Shown here: positions 55,938 to 64,000 of the stretch, piece after piece
Position numbering within the stretch: position 1 is the stretch's first letter
Layout: every line of letters starts with the position of its first letter
Source of the DNA: Alteromonas sp. BMJM2
Lineage (GTDB): Bacteria; Pseudomonadota; Gammaproteobacteria; Enterobacterales; Alteromonadaceae
Length of the DNA stretch: 64,000 bases
Assembly: GCF_027257845.1 (NCBI RefSeq)
Contig: NZ_JAPVOT010000003.1
Coordinates: 124,001-188,000 of the forward strand
Reading direction: 5' to 3'
The notes under the pieces: generated by a model
Database searches by the model: none
Told to the model about the DNA's origin: nothing
The model's input: only the letters and a program-made list of their open reading frames with translations
Made by a program: the position numbers and the translations under genes

Positions 55938-56876
55938 ATGAGTCACCAAGGCACGTCTCGCACCATTCGAATTGCAACCAGAAAAAGTGCACTAGCGCTA
56001 TGGCAAGCCGAGTATGTAAAAGCAGAGTTGTTAAAGCATTATCCATCGCTAATCGTAGAATTAGTGCCGATGAGTACTCAAGGCGACAAAATTTTAGATA
56101 CTCCCCTTGCCAAAATTGGCGGTAAAGGTCTTTTTATCAAAGAGCTGGAAATTGCCATGCTTGAGGGCCGAGCAGACATTGCTGTGCATTCTATGAAAGA
56201 TGTACCGGTGGCGTTCCCTGAGGAGTTTGGTCTACACGCCATCTGCGAGCGCGAGAACCCGTTTGACGCATTTGTGTCTAATCACTATGACAGCATAGAT
56301 GCCTTGCCAAACGGTGCCGTAGTTGGAACCAGCAGCCTTCGCCGTCAGTGCCAAATTCGCAAACACCGCCCTGACCTCATTATTAAAGACTTGCGCGGTA
56401 ACGTTAATACCCGATTAGCCAAACTTGATGCCGGCGACTATGACGCTATTATTTTGGCATCAGCCGGTCTTATTCGTTTAGCAATGCAAGATCGCATTAA
56501 AATGGTACTACCTGCTGAAGTGTCTTTGCCAGCAGTAGGGCAAGGCGCTGTAGGCATTGAATGTCGCAACGACGATGCTCAGCTTATTGATTTATTGAGC
56601 GCGTTAAACCATGACGAAACCCATGTGCGAGTAACTGCAGAGCGCGCAATGAACGAGCGTTTAGAAGGCGGCTGTCAGGTACCTATTGGCAGTTTTGCTA
56701 CCCTCGACGATAACACATTGACACTAACCGGCATGGTTGGAAAACCCGATGGCACAACGTTACTGTTTGCCTCGGCTACCGCGTCTGCGGAAAAAGCAAA
56801 AGACATTGGTGTGGAAGTCGCCGATGCGCTTCTAGAGCAAGGCGCTGGCGAAATTTTAAAAGCGCTTTACGAGTAA
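55938..56876 (+). CDS. hemC: Porphobilinogen deaminase
   Basis: Joins four porphobilinogens to hydroxymethylbilane in heme synthesis. 312 residues. Motifs: [61 protein letters not shown]. Cys246 in [10 protein letters not shown] carries the dipyrromethane cofactor. Ten bases separate it from hemD. Confidence 0.97.
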   Translation: MSHQGTSRTIRIATRKSALALWQAEYVKAELLKHYPSLIVELVPMSTQGDKILDTPLAKIGGKGLFIKELEIAMLEGRADIAVHSMKDVPVAFPEEFGLHAICERENPFDAFVSNHYDSIDALPNGAVVGTSSLRRQCQIRKHRPDLIIKDLRGNVNTRLAKLDAGDYDAIILASAGLIRLAMQDRIKMVLPAEVSLPAVGQGAVGIECRNDDAQLIDLLSALNHDETHVRVTAERAMNERLEGGCQVPIGSFATLDDNTLTLTGMVGKPDGTTLLFASATASAEKAKDIGVEVADALLEQGAGEILKALYE

Positions 56877-56886
56877 GTTTCACTTA

Positions 56887-57645
56887 GTGTTACTTTATAC
56901 TCGCCCTCTACCAAAACTTGCCTCTAGCGCAAAAGCGTTTGATGCTGCTGGGCTTGAGGCGGTGGGCGCGGCCACCTGCGACATTGTCTATGTAAAATCT
57001 GAACGCAATGCCATTAGCACATTTTTAGCAAACACACAGGTAGATGTGATCATTGTCACCAGTGTTTACGCTGTTGATGCGGCTGAAGATGCGGTGCAGT
57101 CACTGATTGAAAAAGCGGTGCCTAACAGCAAGCTGCCGTTAATTATTGCCGTGGGTGAAGCTACCGCGAAAAAGCTGCGCGATGCGCTATCAAGCATACT
57201 TCAGCAAATGTCACCGCTCATTATACTCACCCCTGAAATACATACATCAGAAGGTATATTGGCTATGTCTCAACTTAATGAGGCAAATGGCAAACAAGTG
57301 GTTATTATAAAAGGAGAAGGCGGTAGACAAGTCATTGCGGATGGTCTTGTGGCAAAAGGCGCCTCATGCCAGAGCTTCTGCGTATACCGAACCGAGCAAC
57401 TTGCAGACCCAATTTACACAAAGTGCTGGAAAGTTGAGGATGTTCGCGGCATCATCGCAACAAGCGAGGCAATGGCAACACAACTTATACACAGTCTAGG
57501 GCACGCAATTTTATCTCTGCCCTGGCTAACGGTTAGCGAACGCATAGCCCTGTCGCTGAGAAAACGTGGAGTGACAGAGGTGTTTGTATGCCACCGTGCC
57601 ACTGACCAAGCGTTAATTGCTTGGGTGAAGGACAACTGGGAGTAA
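56887..57645 (+). CDS. hemD: Uroporphyrinogen-III synthase
   Basis: Closes hydroxymethylbilane to uroporphyrinogen III. 252 residues; the family is poorly conserved, but the LYTRPLPKLASSA start, VDVIIVTSVYAVDAA, VAVGEATAKKLRD-like strand (LIIAVGEATAKKL) and the VFVCHRATDQALIAW end fit. Starts with GTG. The hemX gene begins three bases later. Confidence 0.9.
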   Translation: MLLYTRPLPKLASSAKAFDAAGLEAVGAATCDIVYVKSERNAISTFLANTQVDVIIVTSVYAVDAAEDAVQSLIEKAVPNSKLPLIIAVGEATAKKLRDALSSILQQMSPLIILTPEIHTSEGILAMSQLNEANGKQVVIIKGEGGRQVIADGLVAKGASCQSFCVYRTEQLADPIYTKCWKVEDVRGIIATSEAMATQLIHSLGHAILSLPWLTVSERIALSLRKRGVTEVFVCHRATDQALIAWVKDNWE

Positions 57646-57648
57646 TGA

Positions 57649-58833
57649 ATGGCAGATAATAAAGATAATGGCGTGCAAGATAGTAAAGCAACCGGTGACG
57701 CAGTGATTGGTGTCGATGTAAAACGCAATGCAGAAGATTCAACAACTTCTGACAAGCCAGACGCCAACAAAAAGGCAAAAAAGAAATCATCTGGAAATGG
57801 CCTGTTGTGGTTTGTCGTTTTTATTCTCTTCTTATTAGTAATAGGCCTCGCCGGCGCTGGCTACTGGTATTACACGCAGCAGCAATCAAGCAGCAGTTCT
57901 ATGACAAGTGCACAGCAGCAAACTACGGCAAAGATTAATGCATTAGCTTCTGCAAGAAACGACGTAAACAGCACGCTTAGCCAAATTGCTCGTGATAACG
58001 ACGCTTTAAAAGACACCATTAGCAACCTTCAAAAGCAAAACGAAACCCTGTCTCTACAAGCAGAATCTACCCTTGAGCAACTAAATCAAATGGAAGGGCG
58101 TCGCCCAGCAGACTGGCTTATTGCCGAAGCTGATTATTTAGTGCGTATGGCTGGGCGAAAGCTGTGGCTAGAGAACGACGTTCGCACTGCCATCTTGTTG
58201 TTAGTAAACGCTGACAAACGCTTAAAATCGTTAGCCGATCCGTCGGTACTACCCGTACGGGCCGCACTAGCACAAGATATTCAAACCCTTCAGCAGCTAA
58301 ATCCTGTGTCGCAGAGTTCGGTAGCCCTAGCGCTAACTGGCATGGTAGCGCAAATTGATAAACTGCCCTTAGACACCTTTGAAAAGCCTGAAGATAAAGA
58401 CGCTGCAGATAATGCTCTTTCTGAGTCTACCGACGACTGGAAAGACAACTTAGCGAAAGTATGGCACTCATTAGTTGACGACTTCTTAACGGTAAAATCT
58501 ATTGAAGGCCCTATTGAACCGGTATTGTCGCTAGAAGCACAGTTCCTTATTAAAGAGCAGCTGCGACTGCAGCTTATGCACGCACAATCTGGTGCATTAA
58601 CTGCCGACGCTGGTCTTTATAAACAATCTCTACAATACGCACAAACCCTGCTTATTGAAAAGTTTGATACAGAGAAGAGCCAAGTAAGCGGGTTTGTTAA
58701 CGCTTTACAAAACTTGCTAGAAACTGATGTGGCGCGCCCTATCCCTACCGAGCTTGTATCGCAAAAGCCGCTAGAGCAACTGTTAGACCGCCGCGTTAAA
58801 CAGGTCTTTGGTCAAGGAGCAAGCGCACTATGA
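57649..58833 (+). CDS. hemX: HemX-family membrane protein
   Basis: A 394-residue membrane protein with a charged Lys-rich cytosolic N-terminus, one membrane helix (about 50-72), a coiled coil (about 80-145) and a periplasmic alpha domain (RPADWLIAEADYLVRMAGRKLWLENDV). Annotated by family as HemX; despite old labels it is not a proven methyltransferase. Binding site ggag within the hemD stop. Overlaps hemY by 4 bases. Confidence 0.9.
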   Translation: MADNKDNGVQDSKATGDAVIGVDVKRNAEDSTTSDKPDANKKAKKKSSGNGLLWFVVFILFLLVIGLAGAGYWYYTQQQSSSSSMTSAQQQTTAKINALASARNDVNSTLSQIARDNDALKDTISNLQKQNETLSLQAESTLEQLNQMEGRRPADWLIAEADYLVRMAGRKLWLENDVRTAILLLVNADKRLKSLADPSVLPVRAALAQDIQTLQQLNPVSQSSVALALTGMVAQIDKLPLDTFEKPEDKDAADNALSESTDDWKDNLAKVWHSLVDDFLTVKSIEGPIEPVLSLEAQFLIKEQLRLQLMHAQSGALTADAGLYKQSLQYAQTLLIEKFDTEKSQVSGFVNALQNLLETDVARPIPTELVSQKPLEQLLDRRVKQVFGQGASAL

Positions 58834-60005
58834 AATGGTTAGCTATTGCCCTTGCGGTATTAGCCGCATTCGTTGTCGCGCTTATTGTTGGCCCTATGAT
58901 TTTAGGCGACAAAGGCTATGTTTTAATATCCCTCGGTGAAACCGCAGTTGAAATGACGGTGATCAGCTTTTGTATTCTAGTGATCGGCGCTGTAATCGCA
59001 TGGTATGTGCTATCTCGATTAACACTTTGGGCACTAAGTTTAATTACTGGCTCTCATCGCTGGTTTGGTACCTTAGGCGAACGTAAGCGCAAGCGCGCCT
59101 TTTATGATGGCTTACACGCCATGGCCGCAGGCGATGTTGAACAGGCTCAAAAATCGTTAAGCAAAACCACAAATGGTGATTTTGAAGGGGTTAATTATCT
59201 TGCCTCTGCGCAAATTGCGTTTACAAGTGGCGAGCTAAACAAAGCCCGCTATTTTCTAGAGCAAGCAGGCGACTACGCTAATGCGAAAGTCGCCGCTACG
59301 GTTATGCAGTCTCGCATTGATATCAGTGAAGGCAAACATACTGAAGCATTAGAAAAGCTAAATGCGTTAGATGAGAAAGATCAAGAGAGTAAGCAAGTTA
59401 TTCGCCTTAAAGCACAGATACTCGCGGAACTAGGCAAGTGGCAAGAGCTGCAGAATAAATTGTCTGGATGGCGAAAAGCGCTAGCAAAAGAAGACTACAA
59501 AGCCTGGTCGCAACGCATTGCCAAAGGTAAGTTTGCTGAAATTGCCAGTAAGCAAGGCGCTGTTGAGCTTAAAAGCTACTGGGAAAATTTGCCTCGTAAA
59601 ATGCGCCACGACGATATTTATCAGGCGGCGTATGTTCAGCAACTGCTTGATCAAGGCATGCATTCTGATGCGCAAACCCTGTTAGTAGAATGGCAGAAAC
59701 GAGGGCCAAACAGCAGCCTATTCCCTCTGTTCACCCAGCTTAACATTCCCGATTCGTCACTGTCTCTTCGCCTGTTAGAGAGCTGGATTAAAAAAGATGA
59801 AGAGAACATCGAGCTATATTCTACCTTAGGTCAAGTTGCCTTTAATTCTGGCGACGATGTATTGGCAGAAAAAGCGTTACTAAAAGCCACCAAAATGGCA
59901 TCGCGTAAAGAAGACTTATTGCTACTGTCAGCCATTAGCGAACGCCAGCAAGACACGGCAACAGCACTTCAGCTTTATAAAGAAGGGCAACAAATAGCGG
60001 GTTAA
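58830..60005 (+). CDS. hemY: HemY-family TPR membrane protein
   Basis: A 391-residue protein with two N-terminal membrane helices (about 1-20 and 40-65), the HemY N-terminal domain (RWFGTLGERKRKRAFYDGLHAMAAGD) and several TPR-like helical repeats. Role in heme synthesis is by position; function in gammaproteobacteria is not settled. Translationally coupled to hemX (ATGA). Followed by a strong terminator. Confidence 0.9.
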   Translation: MKWLAIALAVLAAFVVALIVGPMILGDKGYVLISLGETAVEMTVISFCILVIGAVIAWYVLSRLTLWALSLITGSHRWFGTLGERKRKRAFYDGLHAMAAGDVEQAQKSLSKTTNGDFEGVNYLASAQIAFTSGELNKARYFLEQAGDYANAKVAATVMQSRIDISEGKHTEALEKLNALDEKDQESKQVIRLKAQILAELGKWQELQNKLSGWRKALAKEDYKAWSQRIAKGKFAEIASKQGAVELKSYWENLPRKMRHDDIYQAAYVQQLLDQGMHSDAQTLLVEWQKRGPNSSLFPLFTQLNIPDSSLSLRLLESWIKKDEENIELYSTLGQVAFNSGDDVLAEKALLKATKMASRKEDLLLLSAISERQQDTATALQLYKEGQQIAG

Positions 60006-60066
60006 TGCGGCCTAGTGCACCGTGTTTTTTTTACACGCAAGCTAACACACATAAGCTACCCAATTT

Positions 60067-60103
60067 AAAACGCGCTTTTATGAAAATAAAGGCGCGTTTT
60101 TTT
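60067..60103 (+). terminator. Rho-independent terminator of hemCDXY
   Basis: Fifteen-bp stem aaaacgcgcttttat/ataaaggcgcgtttt with one G-T pair, loop gaaa, followed by a T-run. Confidence 0.9.
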
Positions 60104-60355
60104 GTACCTGCCAAAGTAAAAGCTGCTACAGCGCCTTATTATTTTTTCTAATCTCAAAAGCGAGAAAATTTGTTTTGCTTTCGCAAACAAGCGTCCGTAC
60201 ACTCCGCACAAATTCAGCTCGTGCAAATTTTAGCCAGACGCTATGTGCTGCCCTATACTCTTTTTGCAAACACGTTAGCAGCACTTTCGAAGGCTTATGC
60301 ACTTGCTATTTCGTTTATATATTTGTTTTTGGCTCTCACTCACTAAGGAATTCTG
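60104..60355. other. Region between heme operon and exporter gene
   Basis: With the terminator and the preceding 60006-60066, this makes a stretch of about 350 bases without a gene. No RNA or repeat recognised. A binding site aagga is at its end for the exporter. Confidence 0.3.
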
Positions 60356-61582
60356 TTGGACACCATTGAATTTATTCAAATTCGAAAGTTTATTGTTAAG
60401 CTTGGCAAAATGCTGCACAAGTACGGTACCCCTGCATTCAGACTAGAGGCCTACCTAACTGAAATTGCCACGTATCTTGGTGTCCACGCCTCATTTATTT
60501 CTACGCCTACGTCGTTAACTATTGTTATTTGGAGCGATCGCCACGAAGACGAATATAACCACTCAGCGCGCCTACTGCCTGGTGAGTTAGACATGAATGC
60601 GCTCTCGCTAACCGATGAGCTAGCCAGCTCCTTGTTAAACGGTGAGCTCTCTTTAAGTGAAGCCAATACTCGCCTAGACGAAATAGACGCGATGGGCAGC
60701 CCGTACGGCAAACTTCCAACGGGTATTGCTTATGGCATGGCCACCGGCGCATTCGCTATGCTGATGGGAGCTAGCTGGTCTGAAATTGGATGGTCTAGCG
60801 CTCTTGGCCTGCTTGCCTTTGTATGGACGCTTTGGGCGACCCGTTCTAAACGGGTTAACTTAATGCTAGAGCCAATGACCGCGTTTATCGCAGGCCTATT
60901 AACTTGTGCCATTGGCAGCTATATAGACCCCGGCATTAACATTCCCCTCGTTGTGCTGTCATCGGTAATCGTATTTGTTCCCGGCCTTGCCCTAACGATG
61001 GGGCTAGCGGAATTATCGTCTAGAAATATGGTTTCGGGCACAGCGCGTACCATGGACGCCATCATGCAGTTATTTAAACTGTATTTTGGGGCTTTTCTTG
61101 GTGTTACTGCAGGCTTTAGTTTATTTGGTGAAAACATCTATACACCAGCACAGTCACTGCCCTACTGGGCAACCTGGCTATCGGTATTATTACTGTGTAT
61201 TGCCCTAGTGGCCATTTTTAGAACCCGAGTAAAGCACATACCATGGGCACTGGCGGCAGCTTTTATTGCCTACAGTGCTACAGCGTGGAGTGCCGATTAC
61301 ATGAGCCCAGGCTTAGGCGCATTCGTAGGCGCATTTGCATTAGGTATATTTGCAAACGGGTTTACCCGCATTGCAAACCAACCGGCGACTATTGTGGCTA
61401 TGCATGGCTTAATAGTACTGGTACCAGGCTCGAAAACCTACATTGGGCTGAACTCGTTTATGACTGGAAAAGACTTTGTGCAGGCTGATCACTTAGGCCA
61501 AGAAGTGTTTCTTATTTTCATGTCTTTAGTGGCAGGACTCATATTTGCCAACGTCGTTATGCCCACGAAAAAGGCGCTGTAA
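60356..61582 (+). CDS. ThrE-type threonine/serine exporter family protein
   Basis: A 408-residue membrane protein joining both halves of the ThrE family. The N-terminal part (about 1-130) is soluble and contains KLGKMLHKYGTPAFRLEAYL; membrane helices follow in two blocks (about 115-235 with PTGIAYGMATGAFAML and PGLALTMGLAELSSRNMVSG; about 270-400 with GSKTYIGLNSFM). The start is a TTG with aagga seven bases before it. Exports threonine/serine or small peptides by analogy with Corynebacterium ThrE; the true substrate here is unknown. The stop codon sits in the loop of a hairpin. Confidence 0.85.
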   Translation: MDTIEFIQIRKFIVKLGKMLHKYGTPAFRLEAYLTEIATYLGVHASFISTPTSLTIVIWSDRHEDEYNHSARLLPGELDMNALSLTDELASSLLNGELSLSEANTRLDEIDAMGSPYGKLPTGIAYGMATGAFAMLMGASWSEIGWSSALGLLAFVWTLWATRSKRVNLMLEPMTAFIAGLLTCAIGSYIDPGINIPLVVLSSVIVFVPGLALTMGLAELSSRNMVSGTARTMDAIMQLFKLYFGAFLGVTAGFSLFGENIYTPAQSLPYWATWLSVLLLCIALVAIFRTRVKHIPWALAAAFIAYSATAWSADYMSPGLGAFVGAFALGIFANGFTRIANQPATIVAMHGLIVLVPGSKTYIGLNSFMTGKDFVQADHLGQEVFLIFMSLVAGLIFANVVMPTKKAL

Positions 61583-61592
61583 TAGCGCCTTT
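61570..61592 (+). terminator. Weak terminator overlapping the exporter stop
   Basis: aaaggcgct (61570-61578) and agcgccttt (61584-61592) form a nine-bp stem; the TAA stop (61580-61582) is in its loop. The T-run is only three bases, so termination may be partial. Confidence 0.45.
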
Positions 61593-61680
61593 GGCAACTA
61601 CTATATGGTTAGACAGGACTCTGCGCTCCTCTAATTAAATAACAAAATTGGAAATTTAACGCCTGTCTAAAACAACATAT

Positions 61681-62691
61681 TCACAGATCAAAGTCGTCCA
61701 TCGAATCCGTAGCCTGTCTTGATACGAAGTTAGGAAAAATCTTTTTGATAGCTTTAGTAGGTGGTAAGTCTGTCATTTCGCGGCGGATCAGGGTGGCTAT
61801 TAGCCTAGCCTGGCCCTCATCACGGTTTCGCTTTAACGAATTGCGATCCGGCTGCTGGCTGACAAACCACTTGTGTAATACGAAAGCTCTTGGGTCAACG
61901 GTACGAAGCCTTAAAGGCATACCCCTATCGTCAAACGTGATCGCTTCGAAATTAGGCGCGGCAACGTGCCATTTGAGTGAATCAATCGCCACAGGCGTCA
62001 GATCGTCTTGCTCTAAAATTGCATCAAACTCGTTAGGTTTAAACTGGTAACCACCTTGAGTGACAAAGTCTACCCTGTACCCACTGTTATTAGCAGCTGA
62101 AAATTCATGCTCGGACGCGGAGACACGGCGAAACGACTTATCACTATCCTTGACAACATCAAGCAAGGTGCGGCGTTTTAGATTTGCCGCAATGCGAATT
62201 CCCTGTCGAGCATCCATTAAAATATCGACGTCGTTTGTAGCCAAATGTTCCGGCATGATGACTGAAGATGCTCGAGCCTCATACGCATAAAGGGCATTTG
62301 TTCCAATTAATCGATACGGAATGTTTTGTTTCTGTAACGCTCGTATCACACGCGCTCCCGTTACAGGAAAGCGGTTCAAGCCATTTACACGAATATAGCC
62401 TGCGTGGATGGATATCTGTTCACGCAGCTGCGCATCACGTTCTTTATACTCTTGCTGCTGGGATTTAAAACGCAGCATTAATGCCTCAGTACTTGAACAG
62501 CGCCGGCCTAGTGAGGTATTTCTACCATGGGAGAAGGCCCTGTAAAGGTACTGAGTACCATTGATTGTTTTCCAATGCATTGAGCCAGCCACTTTCCCAC
62601 TGTCAATACGGTGTGCCTCATATTGTGTGAAAAGCGCCTGCGCGTTTACTACTACTCGCGCTTGCTCTGAGGTAAGCTTTCGGTATCCCAT
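61681..62691 (-). CDS. GSU2403-type nucleotidyltransferase-fold protein
   Basis: A 336-residue protein with a nucleotidyltransferase-fold core: LIGTNALYAYEA (GTN at 130-132), DVDILMDAR (Asp154 and Asp156), a third acidic position in YRVDFVTQGG. These features fit the GSU2403/NTP_transf_8 family. An N-terminal helical part (about 1-115) precedes it and the C-terminus ends acidic. Many proteins of this fold are antitoxins, toxins or defence effectors, but no partner gene is adjacent. Binding site gagg six bases before the ATG. Confidence 0.75.
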   Translation of the reverse strand: MGYRKLTSEQARVVVNAQALFTQYEAHRIDSGKVAGSMHWKTINGTQYLYRAFSHGRNTSLGRRCSSTEALMLRFKSQQQEYKERDAQLREQISIHAGYIRVNGLNRFPVTGARVIRALQKQNIPYRLIGTNALYAYEARASSVIMPEHLATNDVDILMDARQGIRIAANLKRRTLLDVVKDSDKSFRRVSASEHEFSAANNSGYRVDFVTQGGYQFKPNEFDAILEQDDLTPVAIDSLKWHVAAPNFEAITFDDRGMPLRLRTVDPRAFVLHKWFVSQQPDRNSLKRNRDEGQARLIATLIRREMTDLPPTKAIKKIFPNFVSRQATDSMDDFDL

Positions 62692-62743
62692 GGTAAGCCT
62701 CTATCGAAACCTTGAATAATGCCTATACTTTAGAATACAGCCA

Positions 62744-62785
62744 TTTAACTAAACTTATAATAAATTTATCTATTTTTTAGTTAAA
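62744..62785. promoter_or_regulatory. Perfect inverted repeat upstream of nucleotidyltransferase gene
   Basis: TTTAACTAAA (62744-62753) and TTTAGTTAAA (62776-62785) are exact inverted copies separated by 22 bases in AT-rich DNA. They lie 53-94 bases before the start codon, a plausible operator for autoregulation. Not a terminator for the neighbouring gene, which ends at 62900. Confidence 0.45.
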
Positions 62786-62899
62786 CCGTTTATTGACGTA
62801 ATCTCGCTTCGCAAAAAATCATTAATACGCCACATTTACCACTCAGCTAACAATTAAATTTCTTAACTATAAATCAGATACTTAAAAATCAAACTCGAC

Positions 62900-64000
62900 C
62901 TACTTAAGCAATGCGATAAGTGCCCTGCCAAGTCTTGCATTTAAGGCGCCGGCAGCAATGGCTTCGGCGGAATTCTCCATAAATTTAGCCGATAAGCTGC
63001 CACCAATTTGATTGGCCACTTCGTCGGTGGCTAAATCAAAAATACCCTGCGCGGCAATGTTTTGCGCCAGTACTTTTAATAACTTCCAGTTACCCGCCGT
63101 ACTTGGGCGTAAGCCGTATACCCGGGCCATGCGACGTATAGTGCGAAAGCTTATCCAGATAACCGCAAAGGTTTGAATAAGGTTATTTGGGCTAATAAAC
63201 GCCAAACTACCGGCCGTTACCGACTCTTTATTCAGTACCTTGTGGGCTTTCGCTTGCACTGGGGTTAATACCGTATCTTCATAAAGCCCAAGCAACTCGC
63301 TTGCCGTCATATCGCTTTGCACTGTTTGCTTGTAGCGCGCAAAACAGTGGGCTGCATAAGAGCCTGTTGTAAAACGCTGTCCATGGGCGGTAAGTACTCG
63401 ATTAACCTCATTAATACTGATATCACTTTGCTTTGCTGCATCCCTTTTTTCTTGCAGCAATGTACGAATAGCAGCAGCATCATTCATTGCGGTATTAACT
63501 TGCTTGTAGCCTCGCCATTCACGAAAACTTAAATAACTCAATGTGCTAACAAAACCTGCTAGCAGTGCGCCTAATACGCCAGTACCAATGGGGTGCTCGC
63601 TCATATTGGCCACTAAGGTGGTGTAGGCATCAAACGTAAAAAAACCTAATACCGACAGCACACCAAATATCAGGGTTGCACTGCCTAACGACACGCCTTC
63701 TTTTTCTACCTCTAAGGTCCAGCTATCGTTTTCTACTTGCGCGGGCAGCTTAGTTTCCGGGGGCTCTATATCTAGGGTTTGCGTCGTCACTTTTGAACGA
63801 TAAGGCGTTTTGTATTCGGTTTTATTTTCAGAGCTGCGGTCGGCTGCTTGATCAGCTTTAGCATTGCCCCAAACGTCGCTATTATCGTAATTTTTACCAT
63901 CGTGTGAATCAAACCCGGCCTCTGCAGCCCTATTTATTTCGGGCTTATTTTTTAAGTGCACAGAGCCTTTAGAAGGTGCATCATCATCAAAGTCATCACT
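62900..64000 (-). CDS. YcjF-family (DUF697) membrane protein, 5' end outside window
   Basis: The frame stays open to the window edge, reading an acidic SDDFDDDAPSKGS sequence before the GTG at 63961, so the true start is probably beyond it. Two membrane segments (about 95-115 and 127-147 counted from that GTG) and a C-terminal domain (ESVTAGSLAFISPNNLIQTFAVIWISFRTIRRMARVYGLRPS, then AAGALNARLGRALIALL) match YcjF. Its usual partner, the YcjX-like ATPase, would lie upstream beyond the window. Function is stress- or envelope-related by family only. Confidence 0.75.
   Translation of the reverse strand, partial: SDDFDDDAPSKGSVHLKNKPEINRAAEAGFDSHDGKNYDNSDVWGNAKADQAADRSSENKTEYKTPYRSKVTTQTLDIEPPETKLPAQVENDSWTLEVEKEGVSLGSATLIFGVLSVLGFFTFDAYTTLVANMSEHPIGTGVLGALLAGFVSTLSYLSFREWRGYKQVNTAMNDAAAIRTLLQEKRDAAKQSDISINEVNRVLTAHGQRFTTGSYAAHCFARYKQTVQSDMTASELLGLYEDTVLTPVQAKAHKVLNKESVTAGSLAFISPNNLIQTFAVIWISFRTIRRMARVYGLRPSTAGNWKLLKVLAQNIAAQGIFDLATDEVANQIGGSLSAKFMENSAEAIAAGALNARLGRALIALLK

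Noticed and set aside
60175..60369. 64-residue frame between the heme terminator and the exporter gene
   Set aside because: No ribosome binding site, Cys/Ser/Phe-rich composition without pattern, and it overlaps the exporter start.

Overview
The window looks like chromosomal DNA of a marine gammaproteobacterium of the order Alteromonadales, most likely Alteromonas or a close relative. This rests on the conserved gmk-rpoZ-spoT-ridA-trmH-recG and hemC-hemD-hemX-hemY blocks, the moderate base composition, the style of the secreted nuclease and TonB receptor, and three cyclic-di-GMP enzymes. No species call is possible without a search. I saw no rRNA, tRNA, CRISPR array, insertion sequence or prophage.

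Layout. 1-5.7 kb: a membrane PAS-GGDEF-EAL protein, ribA and a secreted DUF3300 protein. 5.8-9.9 kb: an ATP-grasp ligase, a chemoreceptor overlapping a thioredoxin-fold DUF6436 gene, and a glutaredoxin-MauE fusion. 9.8-13.4 kb: an acetyl-CoA hydrolase/transferase fused to an acetyltransferase, overlapping a histone-deacetylase-family gene, then a small hydrolase. 13.4-17.7 kb: an AcrAB-type RND efflux pair. 18-23.7 kb: a DnaJ-related protein, a DUF1499 protein, a TonB receptor, a chalcone-isomerase-fold protein and an alpha/beta hydrolase. 24-27.8 kb: a secreted M14 metallopeptidase, a His-rich small outer-membrane protein and a small ORF. 28-33 kb: a secreted two-nuclease protein ending in a dockerin, followed by a cohesin-like PEP-CTERM protein. 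33-36 kb: a RimK-like ATP-grasp gene and a GNAT/C39-peptidase gene, with a small secreted protein divergent from them. 36-40.7 kb: an orphan four-helix-bundle sensor, a YhiN flavoprotein, a DUF2892 protein and a second GGDEF-EAL protein. 40.8-45.3 kb: a Fur-boxed FbpABC ferric iron operon. 45.6-53.6 kb: a housekeeping block running leftward. 53.8-60 kb: an esterase, a diguanylate cyclase and hemCDXY. 60-64 kb: a ThrE-type exporter, a GSU2403-type nucleotidyltransferase-fold protein and a truncated YcjF-family gene.

The most striking system is the pair at 28.2-32.9 kb. A huge extracellular nuclease carries both an endonuclease I domain and an ExeM-like DNase I-fold domain. It ends in a duplicated calcium-loop dockerin. 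The next gene, 18 bases on, encodes a signal-peptide protein with a cohesin-like beta domain and a PEP-CTERM-like anchor. I infer a cell-surface DNA-degrading complex held by a dockerin-cohesin contact. Other modules worth attention are the acetyl-transfer/deacetylase operon, the RLAN-ATP-grasp plus GNAT-peptidase operon, and the Fur operon led by an unfamiliar helical periplasmic protein.

All calls come from reading the sequence and from remembered family motifs. No database search was run.
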